Shown here: positions 1 to 8,511 of the stretch, in pieces | How the letters are laid out: each line of letters starts with the position of its first letter | Numbering within the stretch: position 1 is the first letter of the stretch | Assembly: GCA_934167445.1 (NCBI GenBank) | Contig: CAKPKJ010000008.1 | Location: forward strand, 1-56,846 | Direction of reading: 5' to 3' | Origin: an uncultured Clostridia bacterium | GTDB taxonomy: Bacteria > Bacillota > Clostridia > TANB77 > CAG-508 | Length of the DNA stretch: 56,846 bases | Program-made: the position numbers and the translations under genes | The notes under the pieces: generated by a model | Told to the model about the DNA's origin: nothing | Databases searched by the model: none | What the model saw: only the letters and a program-made list of their open reading frames with translations

Positions 1-833
1 GTTATTGTACCTCTTGACTGTTCTAAATCTCTTGCCAAATATCTATCCATAAATGTCTTTATGTCTGTTTTATCAAAGTCTTTGGTATTGTAATCTCTAG
101 TATGATTAAATTGTACTCCAGAAAATATCAATTTATCTGTTAACATGACTTTTTCTCTTTCATCAACTAACCATTTTACAGGAGAAACTTCTACCCATAC
201 ATTATCTCCATTTCTGTATTGTTCTCCATTTGAAAGTATAGATCTACTTCCTACAAAATATAAATTAGCTTCAGCTCTTACATATCTTTTACCATTATAT
301 TCATATTCTTCATATTGTTTTGCCAAAAATTTTTCGCCATAAGCATCATATTTTCTTGAATCTGTTGTATAACTATTTCTTGTTCTTGATATACTACTAC
401 TTCTATATGCTTGTTCTAGTCTTTCTTGCATATCTCTTGAAACTGCTTGTTGTGGATAATATCCATACTCTACTTCTAGTACACCATCTCTTACTTTTTT
501 CCCACTCTCTCCGTTCGTAGGGATTGAACCGATTGATGAGAACGGTAAAGCTGGGCGAGCCCCACCAGAGCGTCCGTTAACATTGCGGCAACTTCTATAA
601 CCGGTAGCGAGAACCACGCGCGCGTCATTATCTCCGTCATCTGATTTTGTCCAATACAAACCTGTTCTTCCCTCTAAAGAACTGTCATTATCTATATGAT
701 GGTTGACAGAAACATAAGCACCTAAAAGAATGGAGAAATCTGTTATCGCTGCCTGTGTCCCTCTTTTTTCTAATATATCTAATTTATCATTACCAAAGCA
801 TTGTTCTTCGGTTAAAAAAGTAAAATTACTCAT
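1..833 (-). CDS. DUF6273-type protein with DGR-like variable island, 3' end beyond window
   Basis: The frame is open from an ATG at 831-833 to the window edge (277 codons read, no stop), preceded by AGGAG. No signal peptide or membrane segment is seen. Residues about 55-100 contain GLYWTKS, then a GC-rich stretch ending SGGARPALPF, which matches the G-x-RPAL signature that closes DUF6273/C-type-lectin-like domains. Later parts (YGYYPQQAVS; VSPVKWLV followed by MLTDKLIF) look like a second DUF6273 unit. The part around 550-628 is rich in NNC codons (ctc, acc, tgc, cgc, aac), unlike the AT-rich rest, which suggests a diversified ligand-binding surface. The family assignment comes from motif recognition. 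The DGR link is inference, because no template is visible. Confidence 0.75.
   Translation of the reverse strand, partial: MSNFTFLTEEQCFGNDKLDILEKRGTQAAITDFSILLGAYVSVNHHIDNDSSLEGRTGLYWTKSDDGDNDARVVLATGYRSCRNVNGRSGGARPALPFSSIGSIPTNGESGKKVRDGVLEVEYGYYPQQAVSRDMQERLEQAYRSSSISRTRNSYTTDSRKYDAYGEKFLAKQYEEYEYNGKRYVRAEANLYFVGSRSILSNGEQYRNGDNVWVEVSPVKWLVDEREKVMLTDKLIFSGVQFNHTRDYNTKDFDKTDIKTFMDRYLARDLEQSRGTI
550..628 (-). other. Candidate DGR variable region in the DUF6273-type protein
   Basis: This is a GC-rich island inside an AT-rich gene, covering residues about 68-95 directly before the GGARPAL motif. C-ending codons are concentrated here (gac, cgc, ctc, acc, tgc, cgc, aac, cgc). There is only one copy in the window, so the substitution pattern cannot be tested as it can for the prepilin islands. 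Confidence 0.45.
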
Positions 834-893
834 CTATACTACTCCTATATTTTTGTATATCCATAGAATTTTTATAGAACTTTTAACTGTATT

Positions 894-1121
894 CTATAAT
901 TTATTTAAATTTCTATTTTTCTCTGGATCATAATATTCTTCTACTCAATTATTTTCTGATAATTTTTGTCCCCTTTCAATCTGTCTTAACATATTTCTTC
1001 TTTTTACTTCTTCAACACTTGCTTGTAATAAAATATGTATATCTGGTAGTTGTATTTCTTTATCACTTACTATTTTTATAAATCTTTTATATAGTTTTTC
1101 TGCATTTTCATAAATATTTTT
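894..1121 (-). pseudogene. Decayed gene fragment, possibly nucleoside-kinase-like
   Basis: One minus-strand frame reads as protein-like sequence (YENAEKLYKRF, then LPDIHILLQASVEEVKRR) but has a stop just upstream (1122-1124), an in-frame TGA at 945-947, and no start with a ribosome binding site. The LPDI-hLL-ASVEEVKRR part resembles the LID-side region of P-loop deoxynucleoside or thymidylate kinases. No Walker A part remains. I read it as the C-terminal remnant of a lost gene. The family guess is weak. Confidence 0.35.
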
Positions 1122-1178
1122 TTATTTCTAACAATAAATACCTATTATATAATTAATAGGTATTTATTGCTTCTGTTA

Positions 1179-1784
1179 TTATAGCTCGTCTGTTTTAAAT
1201 AATAAATATCCCTCGTATAAATAACTATTGTCTATACCTTTCATATATACTTCTCTGTCATTTATTTTATCAGTCAAGCCTTGTTTTAATACTTCTTTTA
1301 TTTCTAAATCTTTTATTGGACTACGTTCCATTGCAAGTAAATAATCTGTTTTATCCACTTTGCTCCAATCAACGACGACATTTAATTCTTTTTTCAAAAT
1401 TAAATCAAGCCAAATCCTTGTGCTTCTACCATTTCCTTCTCTAAATGGATGTGCAATATTCATTTCTACATATTTTTCTATTATTTCTTCATATGTTGAT
1501 TGTGGCATTTTTTCAATATTTTTAATTGCTTCTTCAAGGTAAGTGAGAGGTGTAAATCTAAAATTTCCTTTTGCTATATTTACTTTTCTTAATTGTCCTG
1601 CAAATTCATATATTTCTTCAAATAAATATTTATGAATTATTTTTAAAGTTTCAAATGTTCCTGGTTTTAATGTATCTAAATACCCTGTTTCAAACATTTT
1701 CTTTGCACGTGTTTTACTGATTTTTTCTTCTGTTCTTGCTAATTCTGCTTGATCAGTAATATTTAATTTATTTTCTAAAATCAT
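1179..1784 (-). CDS. Fic-domain protein (probable AMP-transferase) with C-terminal inhibitory motif
   Basis: This 201-residue Fic protein has the canonical motif HPFREGNGRS at residues 112-121 with the catalytic His112. Fic enzymes usually transfer AMP from ATP to a Ser, Thr or Tyr hydroxyl of a target protein. The flap lies upstream, around NFRFTP. Near the C-terminus is SYLYEG (187-192), fitting the [S/T]xxxE[G/N] inhibitory helix of class III single-domain Fic proteins, whose Glu blocks productive ATP binding. No separate antitoxin gene is adjacent, consistent with self-inhibition. ATG at 1784 follows AGGAGG at good spacing. The target is unknown. Confidence 0.9.
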   Translation of the reverse strand: MILENKLNITDQAELARTEEKISKTRAKKMFETGYLDTLKPGTFETLKIIHKYLFEEIYEFAGQLRKVNIAKGNFRFTPLTYLEEAIKNIEKMPQSTYEEIIEKYVEMNIAHPFREGNGRSTRIWLDLILKKELNVVVDWSKVDKTDYLLAMERSPIKDLEIKEVLKQGLTDKINDREVYMKGIDNSYLYEGYLLFKTDEL

Positions 1785-1839
1785 TTTTACCTCCTACGGT
1801 AATCCATTTTTTGCTTCAATTTTTGCAAGTTAAAGTTTT

Positions 1840-3342
1840 TTAATTCAATGGTTTCATTGTTGGGAATAATAATACATCTCTAATTGATGCTGCATCTGTT
1901 AAAAGCATTACAAATCTATCTATACCGATACCTAGTCCACCTGTTGGAGGTAGACCAATTTCAAGTGCTTGTATAAAATCTTCGTCCATCATTCCTGCTT
2001 CGTCGTCTCCAGCCTCTCTCGCTTCAACTTGTTTTTTGAATCTTTCATATTGGTCTATTGGATCATTTAATTCTGAGAATGCATTTCCATATTCTCTACC
2101 ACCTATAAATGCTTCAAATCTTTCTGTTAGACGTGGGTCTGATTTTTTCTTCTTAGCTAATGGTGATATTTCAATTGGATAATCATATATAAATGTTGGT
2201 TGTACTAGTGTTTCTTCTACATATTCGTCAAAGAATAAACTAATTACATCTCCCCTTGTTTCTTTTGTTACATCTGGAATTTCTATACCTCTTTCTTTAG
2301 CTAATGCAACTGCTTCTTCGTCAGTATTTATTTCATTAAAGTCTATTCCTGTTACTTCTTTTATAGAATCTATCATTGATATTCTTTTCCACCCTGGTGC
2401 TAAGTCTATATCTTGCCCTTGATAATTTACTTTTGTTGTTCCTAATACTTTTAACGAAACTTTTGAGAATAACTCTTCAACGATATTCATCATATCATTA
2501 TAATCACTATATGCCTCATACAATTCTATTGATGTAAATTCAGGGTTGTGCCTTATATCCATACCCTCGTTTCTGAATATTCTTCCTATTTCATATACTT
2601 TATCATATCCACCAACTATTAATCTTTTTAAATTCAATTCTGTTGCAATTCTTAAATACATATCCATATCTAATGCATTGTGATGTGTTATAAATGGTTT
2701 TGCTGTTGCTCCTCCTGAAATAGTGTTAAGCATTGGAGTTTCTACTTCTAAATATCCTTTTTTATCTAAGATATTTCTTATTTCTGTAATTATTTTACTT
2801 CTCATTTCAAAAGTTTTCTTTACTTCTGGATTCATTATTAAATCTACATATCTTTGACGATAACGTAAATCTGGATCTTTTAATCCATGGAATTTTTCTG
2901 GTAATGGTCTTAATGATTTTGAAAGTAATGTAACTTCTTTTGCGTGTATAGAAATCTCTTCTGTTCTTGTTTTAAATACAAAACCTGTAATTCCTATTAT
3001 ATCTCCTATATCCCATGTTTTAAATGCTTTATAACTTTCTTCTCCTAAATCATTTATACTTACATAACTTTGGATTTTTTCATCACTATCTTGAATTGTA
3101 CAAAATGATGCTTTTCCCATTATTCTTTTTGCTATAATTCTTCCTGCAACGGTTACATCTTTTTGTTCAAATTCTTCATAGTTTGTTTTTATTTCTCCTG
3201 CTGTATTTGTTCTATTGAATTTTGTTATTTCATATGGATCTTTTCCTTCTTCTTGTAACTCTTTTAATTTATCTCTTCTTATTTGCATTAAATGATTAAT
3301 ATCTAATTCTTCTGTTTCGTTTTGATTATTGTTTTGTGCCAT
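1840..3342 (-). CDS. lysS: Lysyl-tRNA synthetase, class II
   Basis: LysS charges tRNA-Lys with lysine in the cytoplasm. The 500 residues are of normal length. An OB-fold anticodon-binding domain (about 60-165) precedes a class II catalytic domain. Motif 2 is seen as GRIFRNEGMDIRHNPEFTS, and motif 3 as GLGIGIDRFVMLLTD near the C-terminus. ATG at 3342 follows GGAGAG. A promoter (3378-3406) lies just upstream, so the gene is probably transcribed alone or with the Fic gene downstream. Confidence 0.98.
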   Translation of the reverse strand: MAQNNNQNETEELDINHLMQIRRDKLKELQEEGKDPYEITKFNRTNTAGEIKTNYEEFEQKDVTVAGRIIAKRIMGKASFCTIQDSDEKIQSYVSINDLGEESYKAFKTWDIGDIIGITGFVFKTRTEEISIHAKEVTLLSKSLRPLPEKFHGLKDPDLRYRQRYVDLIMNPEVKKTFEMRSKIITEIRNILDKKGYLEVETPMLNTISGGATAKPFITHHNALDMDMYLRIATELNLKRLIVGGYDKVYEIGRIFRNEGMDIRHNPEFTSIELYEAYSDYNDMMNIVEELFSKVSLKVLGTTKVNYQGQDIDLAPGWKRISMIDSIKEVTGIDFNEINTDEEAVALAKERGIEIPDVTKETRGDVISLFFDEYVEETLVQPTFIYDYPIEISPLAKKKKSDPRLTERFEAFIGGREYGNAFSELNDPIDQYERFKKQVEAREAGDDEAGMMDEDFIQALEIGLPPTGGLGIGIDRFVMLLTDAASIRDVLLFPTMKPLN

Positions 3343-3377
3343 TTATCTCTCTCCTTTTTATTTTATTTGACTGTTAT

Positions 3378-3406
3378 ATTATACCTTAAATATACTTATT
3401 TGTAAA
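3378..3406 (-). promoter_or_regulatory. Sigma-A-type promoter for lysS
   Basis: On the minus strand TTTACA (3401-3406) and TATAAT (3378-3383) are separated by exactly 17 bases, 36 bases before the lysS start. Confidence 0.7.
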
Positions 3407-3454
3407 GGTTCACCATTTATCTTTTTTATTCTAAAGCATCCAGTTTCTGGGATG

Positions 3455-6127
3455 TTATTTTTTAAGCTCTACAAGGTATAAGATTGGGCGGAATGAATAG
3501 TTGTTGTCGCTACCGGACATAGCGCTAAGGCCACGAATGCTCGTGTAGTAGCTGCCGTTGTAAGCGCCTCCACGCTGAGTACAAGGATAGTTGCTGTATC
3601 TAGAGGTCTCCGTTGACCATTCTATACAGTTACTTGCCATATCATATACATTACATATTTTATCTTGCTTACTTGTATCTAATTTATTGGTTCCTTGTGT
3701 TGCTAATCCATCACTGTTAGTGTTTAAACTAGTTTGCATTGAATATTTTTTTAATGAATCTTTATTAGTTCTATTATCAAATGTTTGCAAAAACAATGTC
3801 GCAGTATCCCAAGCATAACTATTTACCAAATCACTCTCAAATGGTGTTCCTGTATACATTCCTCTACTTAATGTGGCTGCTTGTGATTGTGTTACATAAT
3901 TATATACATAATTATCTGCTGTACATACTAATTTATTTGTTTTACTACTTGAACTTGTTCTTTTAAATATTGAATCTTTATCTCTTGCTTCGTATCTTCC
4001 TATATAATATCCATGGCTACCTTCTGCTTTACTTTTAAATATTTCTATATTTTTAGCGTGTGTATTAGTTGTGCTACTATTTTCTAATCCTTCTGTATAA
4101 TAAACTGAAACATTTGCAGATGTTTTTAATTCGTCTCCTGGTTTTGTTTTAGTTAATTCGTCATTTACTGTTCCGTCTTCATTAAATACATATCTTTTTA
4201 ATTCTATATTTATTTTACCTTTATTTTTTGTTTTTACATCTCCTACTGGTATCCATACGAATTCACTTCCTGCTGTATTTGTATGTGTTTTATCTCTTAC
4301 TACTATTCCATCTTCTACATTATCCCTTGGGTTTACTACTTCAAATCCTGCTGGTACTACAACTTGATTTCCTAAACTATCTTGTACTGTTGTATTTTCT
4401 GTTTCATTTCCTGTTATTGTGTCTAGTCCATTACTATCTAATGTTGAATTTTTCAAGTATAAAAGTGGACGGAATGAATAGCCGACGCGGCTGTCGATCA
4501 CATTGTAGTCGTAACGATAGCTCGTGAAGCAGTCGCTGCTGTAGTAATTGCCTCCACGTCCAGTAACAGGAAGGCCGCCGTATCTATAGGTCTCTGTTGT
4601 CCATTCAAAACAATTACTTGCCATATCATATACATTACATATTTTATCTTGCTTAATTGCCTCTGTTAAATTATTTGTTCCTTTATTTGCTAAACTTGTG
4701 TTTAAACTTGTTTGTATTGAATATTTTTGGCTCTTATCTGTTGTTCTATTATCTATTGTTTGTAAAAACAATGTTGCTGTATCCCATGCATAACTATTTA
4801 CTAAATCACTCTCAAATGGTGTTCCTGAATACATTTCTCTACTTAATTTTGCTGCTTGCGGTTGTGTTACATAATTATATACGTAATCATTTGGTTTCGT
4901 TGTTATTTGTGTTAATTTGTCATCTGTTGTAGATGCTGTTCTTTGATTCGTTGTTCTTGCTTCATATCTTCCAATATAATATCCATGACTACTTTCTGCT
5001 TTTGTTTTGAAGTCATCTATATCTTTTGCTATTGTATTTCCATAACTACTATTGTGATTTGCTACGGTATCTTCAGTATACCCATTATCTATTTTATTTG
5101 TTCCTTGTTTTGTTTCCTTTCCATTACTATCAAATGTGTACCTATTCAATTCTATATTTATTGTACCTTTATCTCTTGTTTTTACATCTCCTACTGGTAT
5201 CCATACAAATTGGCTGCCTTTTGTATTCTCATGACTTACATCTTCTATTATTATTCCATCTTCCACATTATCATCAGGATTCACTATTTTAAATCCTGCT
5301 GGTACTACAACTTGGTTTCCTAAACTATCTTGTATAGTTGTATTTGTTTTTTCTATTCCTGTTGGCAAATTTCTTACTTTAATTTCTTTTTCTGCTGAGC
5401 TTATGTTACCGTTTTCAATATATATTTTGTATTTTCCTTCTTCTGCTACTATAATACTATAATCTTCTGAAGTTCCCCAATAATCTTGTCCTTCTTTTTG
5501 GTATTTTACTTGCCATTTGTCTATGTTTCCATCATAATTAATATTAGAAATTGTTATTTTATATTTATTGTTCTCTGTTTTTTCATAATTAACATCAAAT
5601 GTTGGTTTTCCTGTATTTACTTTATAATCAACATTATATAATCCATCTGGCAATTGGTCTATTGTGTAATATGTTTTTCCTTCATATTCCATTCCGTCGT
5701 AACTAATAACACTTCTTTTTGATACATTTACAAAATATTCTTCTTTATCTAATCCTTCAATATTTAATGCTTTTATTGTGTCTTTATCATAATATTTATA
5801 TCCTGTGCTATCTGTAATTCCTGATGCGCTTGCGTTAAACACTTTTGTTTTTTGGCTTAATGTTGATATTTCTTTTCCTATGTTTGCAATTTCTGTTCCC
5901 GTATATTTTTTACCTGCCACATCTATAGTTTGATTGTTAGAATATTTATCATATAATTCATTTACTTGTGTTTGCATCATTTTTAACTGTGTTGAAAATT
6001 TAGTAAATTGTGTTTGTTTTATTACTCCAATACCACTATATGTTGCAATTGAAGTCAATATTAATAATATTATAATAGTTGTTACCAAACTTATTAATGT
6101 TATTCCTTTATTATCTATCCTTTTCAT
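3455..6127 (-). CDS. Large prepilin-like surface protein with two tandem FGE/C-type-lectin domains, each with a DGR-like variable region
   Basis: This 890-residue protein starts with a type IV prepilin signature: a short basic leader, then GITLISLV (8-15) and a hydrophobic helix, so processing by a prepilin peptidase and surface display are expected. Residues 40-250 show no domain I recognise. Two homologous units follow (about 257-565 and 570-886), each with VVPAGF, FVWIPVGDV, GYYIGRYEAR, PFESDLVNSYAWDTA, CNVYDMASN and SFRPhLYL, the pattern of FGE-sulfatase/C-type-lectin-like folds. Each unit contains a GC-rich hypervariable segment, residues 516-550 and 844-877. ATG at 6127 follows a GGAGG-like site. 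Sulfatase-activating chemistry is unlikely, and I infer a ligand-binding adhesin. Close in sequence to the protein at 17663-18997. Confidence 0.85.
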   Translation of the reverse strand: MKRIDNKGITLISLVTTIIILLILTSIATYSGIGVIKQTQFTKFSTQLKMMQTQVNELYDKYSNNQTIDVAGKKYTGTEIANIGKEISTLSQKTKVFNASASGITDSTGYKYYDKDTIKALNIEGLDKEEYFVNVSKRSVISYDGMEYEGKTYYTIDQLPDGLYNVDYKVNTGKPTFDVNYEKTENNKYKITISNINYDGNIDKWQVKYQKEGQDYWGTSEDYSIIVAEEGKYKIYIENGNISSAEKEIKVRNLPTGIEKTNTTIQDSLGNQVVVPAGFKIVNPDDNVEDGIIIEDVSHENTKGSQFVWIPVGDVKTRDKGTINIELNRYTFDSNGKETKQGTNKIDNGYTEDTVANHNSSYGNTIAKDIDDFKTKAESSHGYYIGRYEARTTNQRTASTTDDKLTQITTKPNDYVYNYVTQPQAAKLSREMYSGTPFESDLVNSYAWDTATLFLQTIDNRTTDKSQKYSIQTSLNTSLANKGTNNLTEAIKQDKICNVYDMASNCFEWTTETYRYGGLPVTGRGGNYYSSDCFTSYRYDYNVIDSRVGYSFRPLLYLKNSTLDSNGLDTITGNETENTTVQDSLGNQVVVPAGFEVVNPRDNVEDGIVVRDKTHTNTAGSEFVWIPVGDVKTKNKGKINIELKRYVFNEDGTVNDELTKTKPGDELKTSANVSVYYTEGLENSSTTNTHAKNIEIFKSKAEGSHGYYIGRYEARDKDSIFKRTSSSSKTNKLVCTADNYVYNYVTQSQAATLSRGMYTGTPFESDLVNSYAWDTATLFLQTFDNRTNKDSLKKYSMQTSLNTNSDGLATQGTNKLDTSKQDKICNVYDMASNCIEWSTETSRYSNYPCTQRGGAYNGSYYTSIRGLSAMSGSDNNYSFRPILYLVELKK
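3497..3598 (-). other. DGR-type variable region VR1 (second lectin domain)
   Basis: This is a 34-codon GC-rich island near the 3' end of the 890-residue prepilin gene, between conserved flanks encoding EWSTETS-R and SFRPILYL. Eighteen of 34 codons end in C (tac, agc, aac, ggc, gac), whereas the rest of the gene prefers T or A. It aligns with VR2 and VR3, sharing fixed codons such as acg agc and cgt while neighbouring first and second bases differ. The lectin fold position and NNC pattern fit adenine mutagenesis of AAC codons. Confidence 0.75.
4478..4582 (-). other. DGR-type variable region VR2 (first lectin domain)
   Basis: This 35-codon GC-rich island is internal to the 890-residue prepilin gene. 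Twenty-one codons end in C. It is flanked by codons for EWTTETYR and YSFRPLLYL. In the block after the shared acg agc N cgt anchor, VR2 and VR1 differ at 18 of 24 first or second codon positions but only 2 of 12 third positions. Confidence 0.75.
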
Positions 6128-6176
6128 TTGTTCCCTCCACTCCCCTTATTGTCCATATTATATCAGTATATAAAAT

Positions 6177-6216
6177 AAAAAGCAATTGTAGAAATTAAAT
6201 TTTACGACTGCTTTTT
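6177..6216 (-). terminator. Terminator after tRNA-Gln
   Basis: AAAAAGCA and TGCTTTTT form a hairpin with a further AAATT/AATTT pairing inside. It lies 49 bases downstream of the tRNA on the minus strand and ends in a T-run. Confidence 0.6.
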
Positions 6217-6265
6217 ACTTACCTTTAAATTTTAGTGTCTCTATTTTGTTCGCATTTTCATTACA

Positions 6266-6340
6266 TGGCTGGGGTACTGTGATTCGAACACAGGAATGGT
6301 GGAGTCAGAGTCCACTGCCTTACCACTTGGCGATACCCCA
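6266..6340 (-). tRNA. tRNA-Gln (CTG anticodon)
   Basis: A 75-base cloverleaf with an encoded CCA end. The acceptor is TGGGGTA/TACCCCA, the T-loop GTTCGAATC, and the anticodon stem GTGGA/TCCAC encloses CTCTGAC, giving anticodon CTG. Confidence 0.95.
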
Positions 6341-6412
6341 ATATTCATATACGTATAATATCATATATTTCTACAAAATACCATACTTACAATCAAAATA
6401 GATAAAAAAATT

Positions 6413-6461
6413 AAAACAAATGAAAGTCCCACTTTTATTTATTATGTTCTTCATTTGTTTT
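6413..6461 (-). terminator. Terminator after the YgjP-like gene
   Basis: Perfect 12-base arms AAAACAAATGAA / TTCATTTGTTTT, 10 bases beyond the stop codon, followed on the minus strand by a T-rich run. Confidence 0.7.
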
Positions 6462-6470
6462 AATTGGATT

Positions 6471-6992
6471 TTAAATCTCTTTTAAAATTTTTTCGTATGT
6501 TTTATAATCTGGTTCATATTCAGCTATTAATTTATAAAACCCTTTTGAATGTGTTTTGAATTTTAAATGGCAATATTGGTGTAGTACTACATAATCAATC
6601 AAATCTCTTGTATATTTAACTACATCAGGGTTTATCATTATTTTATTATTTTCGCATTTTCCCATTACTCTCATTTTTACAATTTCGTATTCTTCTGGTG
6701 CAAAGCCTAACATTACTCTAGTTTTTTCCATTGCTCTTTCTATTTCTGTATTTGCAACTTGTTCATATAATTTTTCAATTGCTAAATCTAGTACATCATT
6801 ATTGGCCATTTTTTTGTATTTGCTTGGTAATGATATATTAATTACTTTGTCGGCTACATCTACTTGAATAAATTTAACATTTTTATATGCCATCTTTACT
6901 TTGTAGTCTATGCCTAATATTGGTACTGGATGTCTTTCAAGCCCGCCATTTACTTGTGTTTTTAGTTTTAAAATTGTTTTTGTTGTATTCAT
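6471..6992 (-). CDS. YgjP/WLM-family metallopeptidase homologue with altered active site
   Basis: The 173-residue protein has the layout of the YgjP-like (DUF45) zinc peptidase family, ending in V-hLH-x-x-CHL-x-x-x-x-HSKGF. The family motif HExxH reads H138-Q-Y-C-H142 here: both zinc-binding His and the third His148 are kept, but the general-base Glu is Gln (codon CAA, one base from GAA). This predicts a zinc-binding but weakly active or inactive protein. ATG at 6992 follows AGGAG. It has its own promoter (7053-7081) and terminator, so it is probably monocistronic. Confidence 0.75.
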   Translation of the reverse strand: MNTTKTILKLKTQVNGGLERHPVPILGIDYKVKMAYKNVKFIQVDVADKVINISLPSKYKKMANNDVLDLAIEKLYEQVANTEIERAMEKTRVMLGFAPEEYEIVKMRVMGKCENNKIMINPDVVKYTRDLIDYVVLHQYCHLKFKTHSKGFYKLIAEYEPDYKTYEKILKEI

Positions 6993-7052
6993 AATATATC
7001 ACTCCTAATCAAAATATTGTTTTGCGAATTGCTGTTCGCTTTTATTGAATAC

Positions 7053-7081
7053 ATTTTACATTTGTTTTTATATTTTGTCAA
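7053..7081 (-). promoter_or_regulatory. Sigma-A-type promoter for the YgjP-like gene
   Basis: TTGACA (7076-7081), a 17-base spacer and TAAAAT (7053-7058) on the minus strand. A small inverted repeat GCGAA/TTCGC (7024-7039) lies downstream in the leader and could be an operator. Confidence 0.65.
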
Positions 7082-7187
7082 TACTTTTTCTAAAAAAATA
7101 TAAAATTTTTGTTCGCTAAAAATTATTGGTTTTTTATATGTAATATTACAATAAAAAAATATATTAAAGTTTAGTTACCAATTGCAA

Positions 7188-7227
7188 AAAAGACTTTACT
7201 TATACTATGTATAAAATAAAGTCTTTT
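7188..7227 (-). terminator. Terminator of the ylxM-rplS operon
   Basis: AAAGACTTTA and TAAAGTCTTT form the stem 20 bases after the rplS stop, and a T-run follows on the minus strand. Confidence 0.75.
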
Positions 7228-7246
7228 ACTTATTAAATATTTTTAA

Positions 7247-7738
7247 TTATTCAGCTTTTGGTTCTTCTGTTTTTGTTTCAACAGTTGCTTCAGCTGGTGT
7301 TTCTGCTTTAGTTTCTTCAGCTACTGGTGCAGTTTCTACTGCTGGTTCTTCTACTAAATCTTCTTTAATTGTAATTTCTCTGTTTTCAATTCTAGCTCCA
7401 ACTTGTTCTTTAGTTTTAGCAGCTTTACCAACTCTATCTCTTAAGTAGAATAATCTAGCACGTCTAGCTTTACCAACTCTTACTAATTCTACTTTTTCTA
7501 CTAATGGTGAATGTACTAAAAATGTTTTTTCAACACCTACACCATAAGATATTTTTCTAACTGTGAAAGATTTGTTTACTCCTCCACCTTGTACTTTAAT
7601 TATAATTCCTTCAAATACTTGGATTCTTTCTTTGTTTCCTTCTTTGATTCTTACATGTACTCTTACTGTATTACCAACTTTTAATTCTGGTATTTTATTT
7701 TTTAATTGTTCGTGTTCAATAGATTTTATGATATCCAT
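7247..7738 (-). CDS. rplS: Ribosomal protein L19
   Basis: L19 sits at the 30S-50S interface of the ribosome. Residues 1-115 are the complete conserved protein (VGNTVRVHVRIKEGNKERIQVFEG and KARRARLFYLRD regions). Residues 116-163 are an unusual acidic tail rich in Glu, Ala, Pro and Thr, absent from most L19 proteins. It is the last gene of the ylxM-ffh-rpsP-khpA-rimM-trmD operon. Confidence 0.97.
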   Translation of the reverse strand: MDIIKSIEHEQLKNKIPELKVGNTVRVHVRIKEGNKERIQVFEGIIIKVQGGGVNKSFTVRKISYGVGVEKTFLVHSPLVEKVELVRVGKARRARLFYLRDRVGKAAKTKEQVGARIENREITIKEDLVEEPAVETAPVAEETKAETPAEATVETKTEEPKAE

Positions 7739-7822
7739 TTAAACTTCCTCCTTTTCTTTATATTGATTATAGCGGTACTTTTTCAAGTACATCTAACCTA
7801 TTAATTTCCTAATTATCTATAA

Positions 7823-8494
7823 TTAGTATTTGATTTGTAATAAATCAGGTCTTTTCTTTTTAGTTATTTCTAAAGATTTTTCTTTTCTCCATTTATCAAT
7901 TTCTTGGTGATTTCCTGAAAGTAATATTTCTGGCACTTTTTCGCCTTCAAATATCTCTGGTCTTGTATATTGTGGATATTCTAGAAGTCCATCTGAAAAA
8001 CTTTCTTCCTTTATAGAATCAGCTTTCAAAACTCCTTCTACATATCTACTTACACTATCAATTAGTACCATTGCTGGAATTTCTCCACCTGTTAATACAT
8101 AATCCCCTATTGATATTTCTTCATCTACGATTTTATCAAGCACTCTTTGATCTATTCCTTCATAATGACCACAAAGTATAATAAGATGGTCCTCTTTAGC
8201 CAATTGTTCAACCTTTATCTGATTTAAAGTTTTTCCTTGTGGTGACATATATATTACTTTTGCATTATCAGTTTTTACTGAGTTATATGCACTATATACA
8301 ACATCTGGCATCATTACCATACCAGCTCCACCACCATATGGAGTATCATCTACTTTTTTATGTTTATTAGTAGAAAAATCTCTAATATTAACTAGATTAA
8401 TATTTATTTGTTCTTTTTCTACTGCTCTTCCAATTATGCTTTCATTTAAACAATTAAACATTTCTGGAAAAAGTGTTAAAACATCAAATTTCAT
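7823..8494 (-). CDS. trmD: tRNA (guanine-37-N1)-methyltransferase
   Basis: TrmD methylates G37 next to the anticodon using S-adenosylmethionine and prevents +1 frameshifting. The 223 residues are slightly short but complete, starting MKFDVLTLFPEMF. The trefoil-knot motifs LCGHYEGID and SIGDYVLTGGE are present. It lies between rimM and rplS, the standard order. Confidence 0.98.
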   Translation of the reverse strand: MKFDVLTLFPEMFNCLNESIIGRAVEKEQININLVNIRDFSTNKHKKVDDTPYGGGAGMVMMPDVVYSAYNSVKTDNAKVIYMSPQGKTLNQIKVEQLAKEDHLIILCGHYEGIDQRVLDKIVDEEISIGDYVLTGGEIPAMVLIDSVSRYVEGVLKADSIKEESFSDGLLEYPQYTRPEIFEGEKVPEILLSGNHQEIDKWRKEKSLEITKKKRPDLLQIKY

Positions 8495-8511
8495 TTTTTA
8501 CTCCTTCTTCT

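Noticed and set aside
4228..5323. Long plus-strand open frames rich in Leu, Tyr and Phe opposite the 890-residue gene
   Set aside because: They are antisense shadows of AT-rich coding sequence, with no ribosome site and low-complexity composition; the same holds for similar plus-strand frames opposite pheT, recN, clpX, tig and others.
3455..6127. Formylglycine-generating (sulfatase-activating) enzyme
   Set aside because: The fold motifs are there, but the prepilin leader, tandem duplication and hypervariable segments fit a binding protein; no sulfatase gene is nearby.
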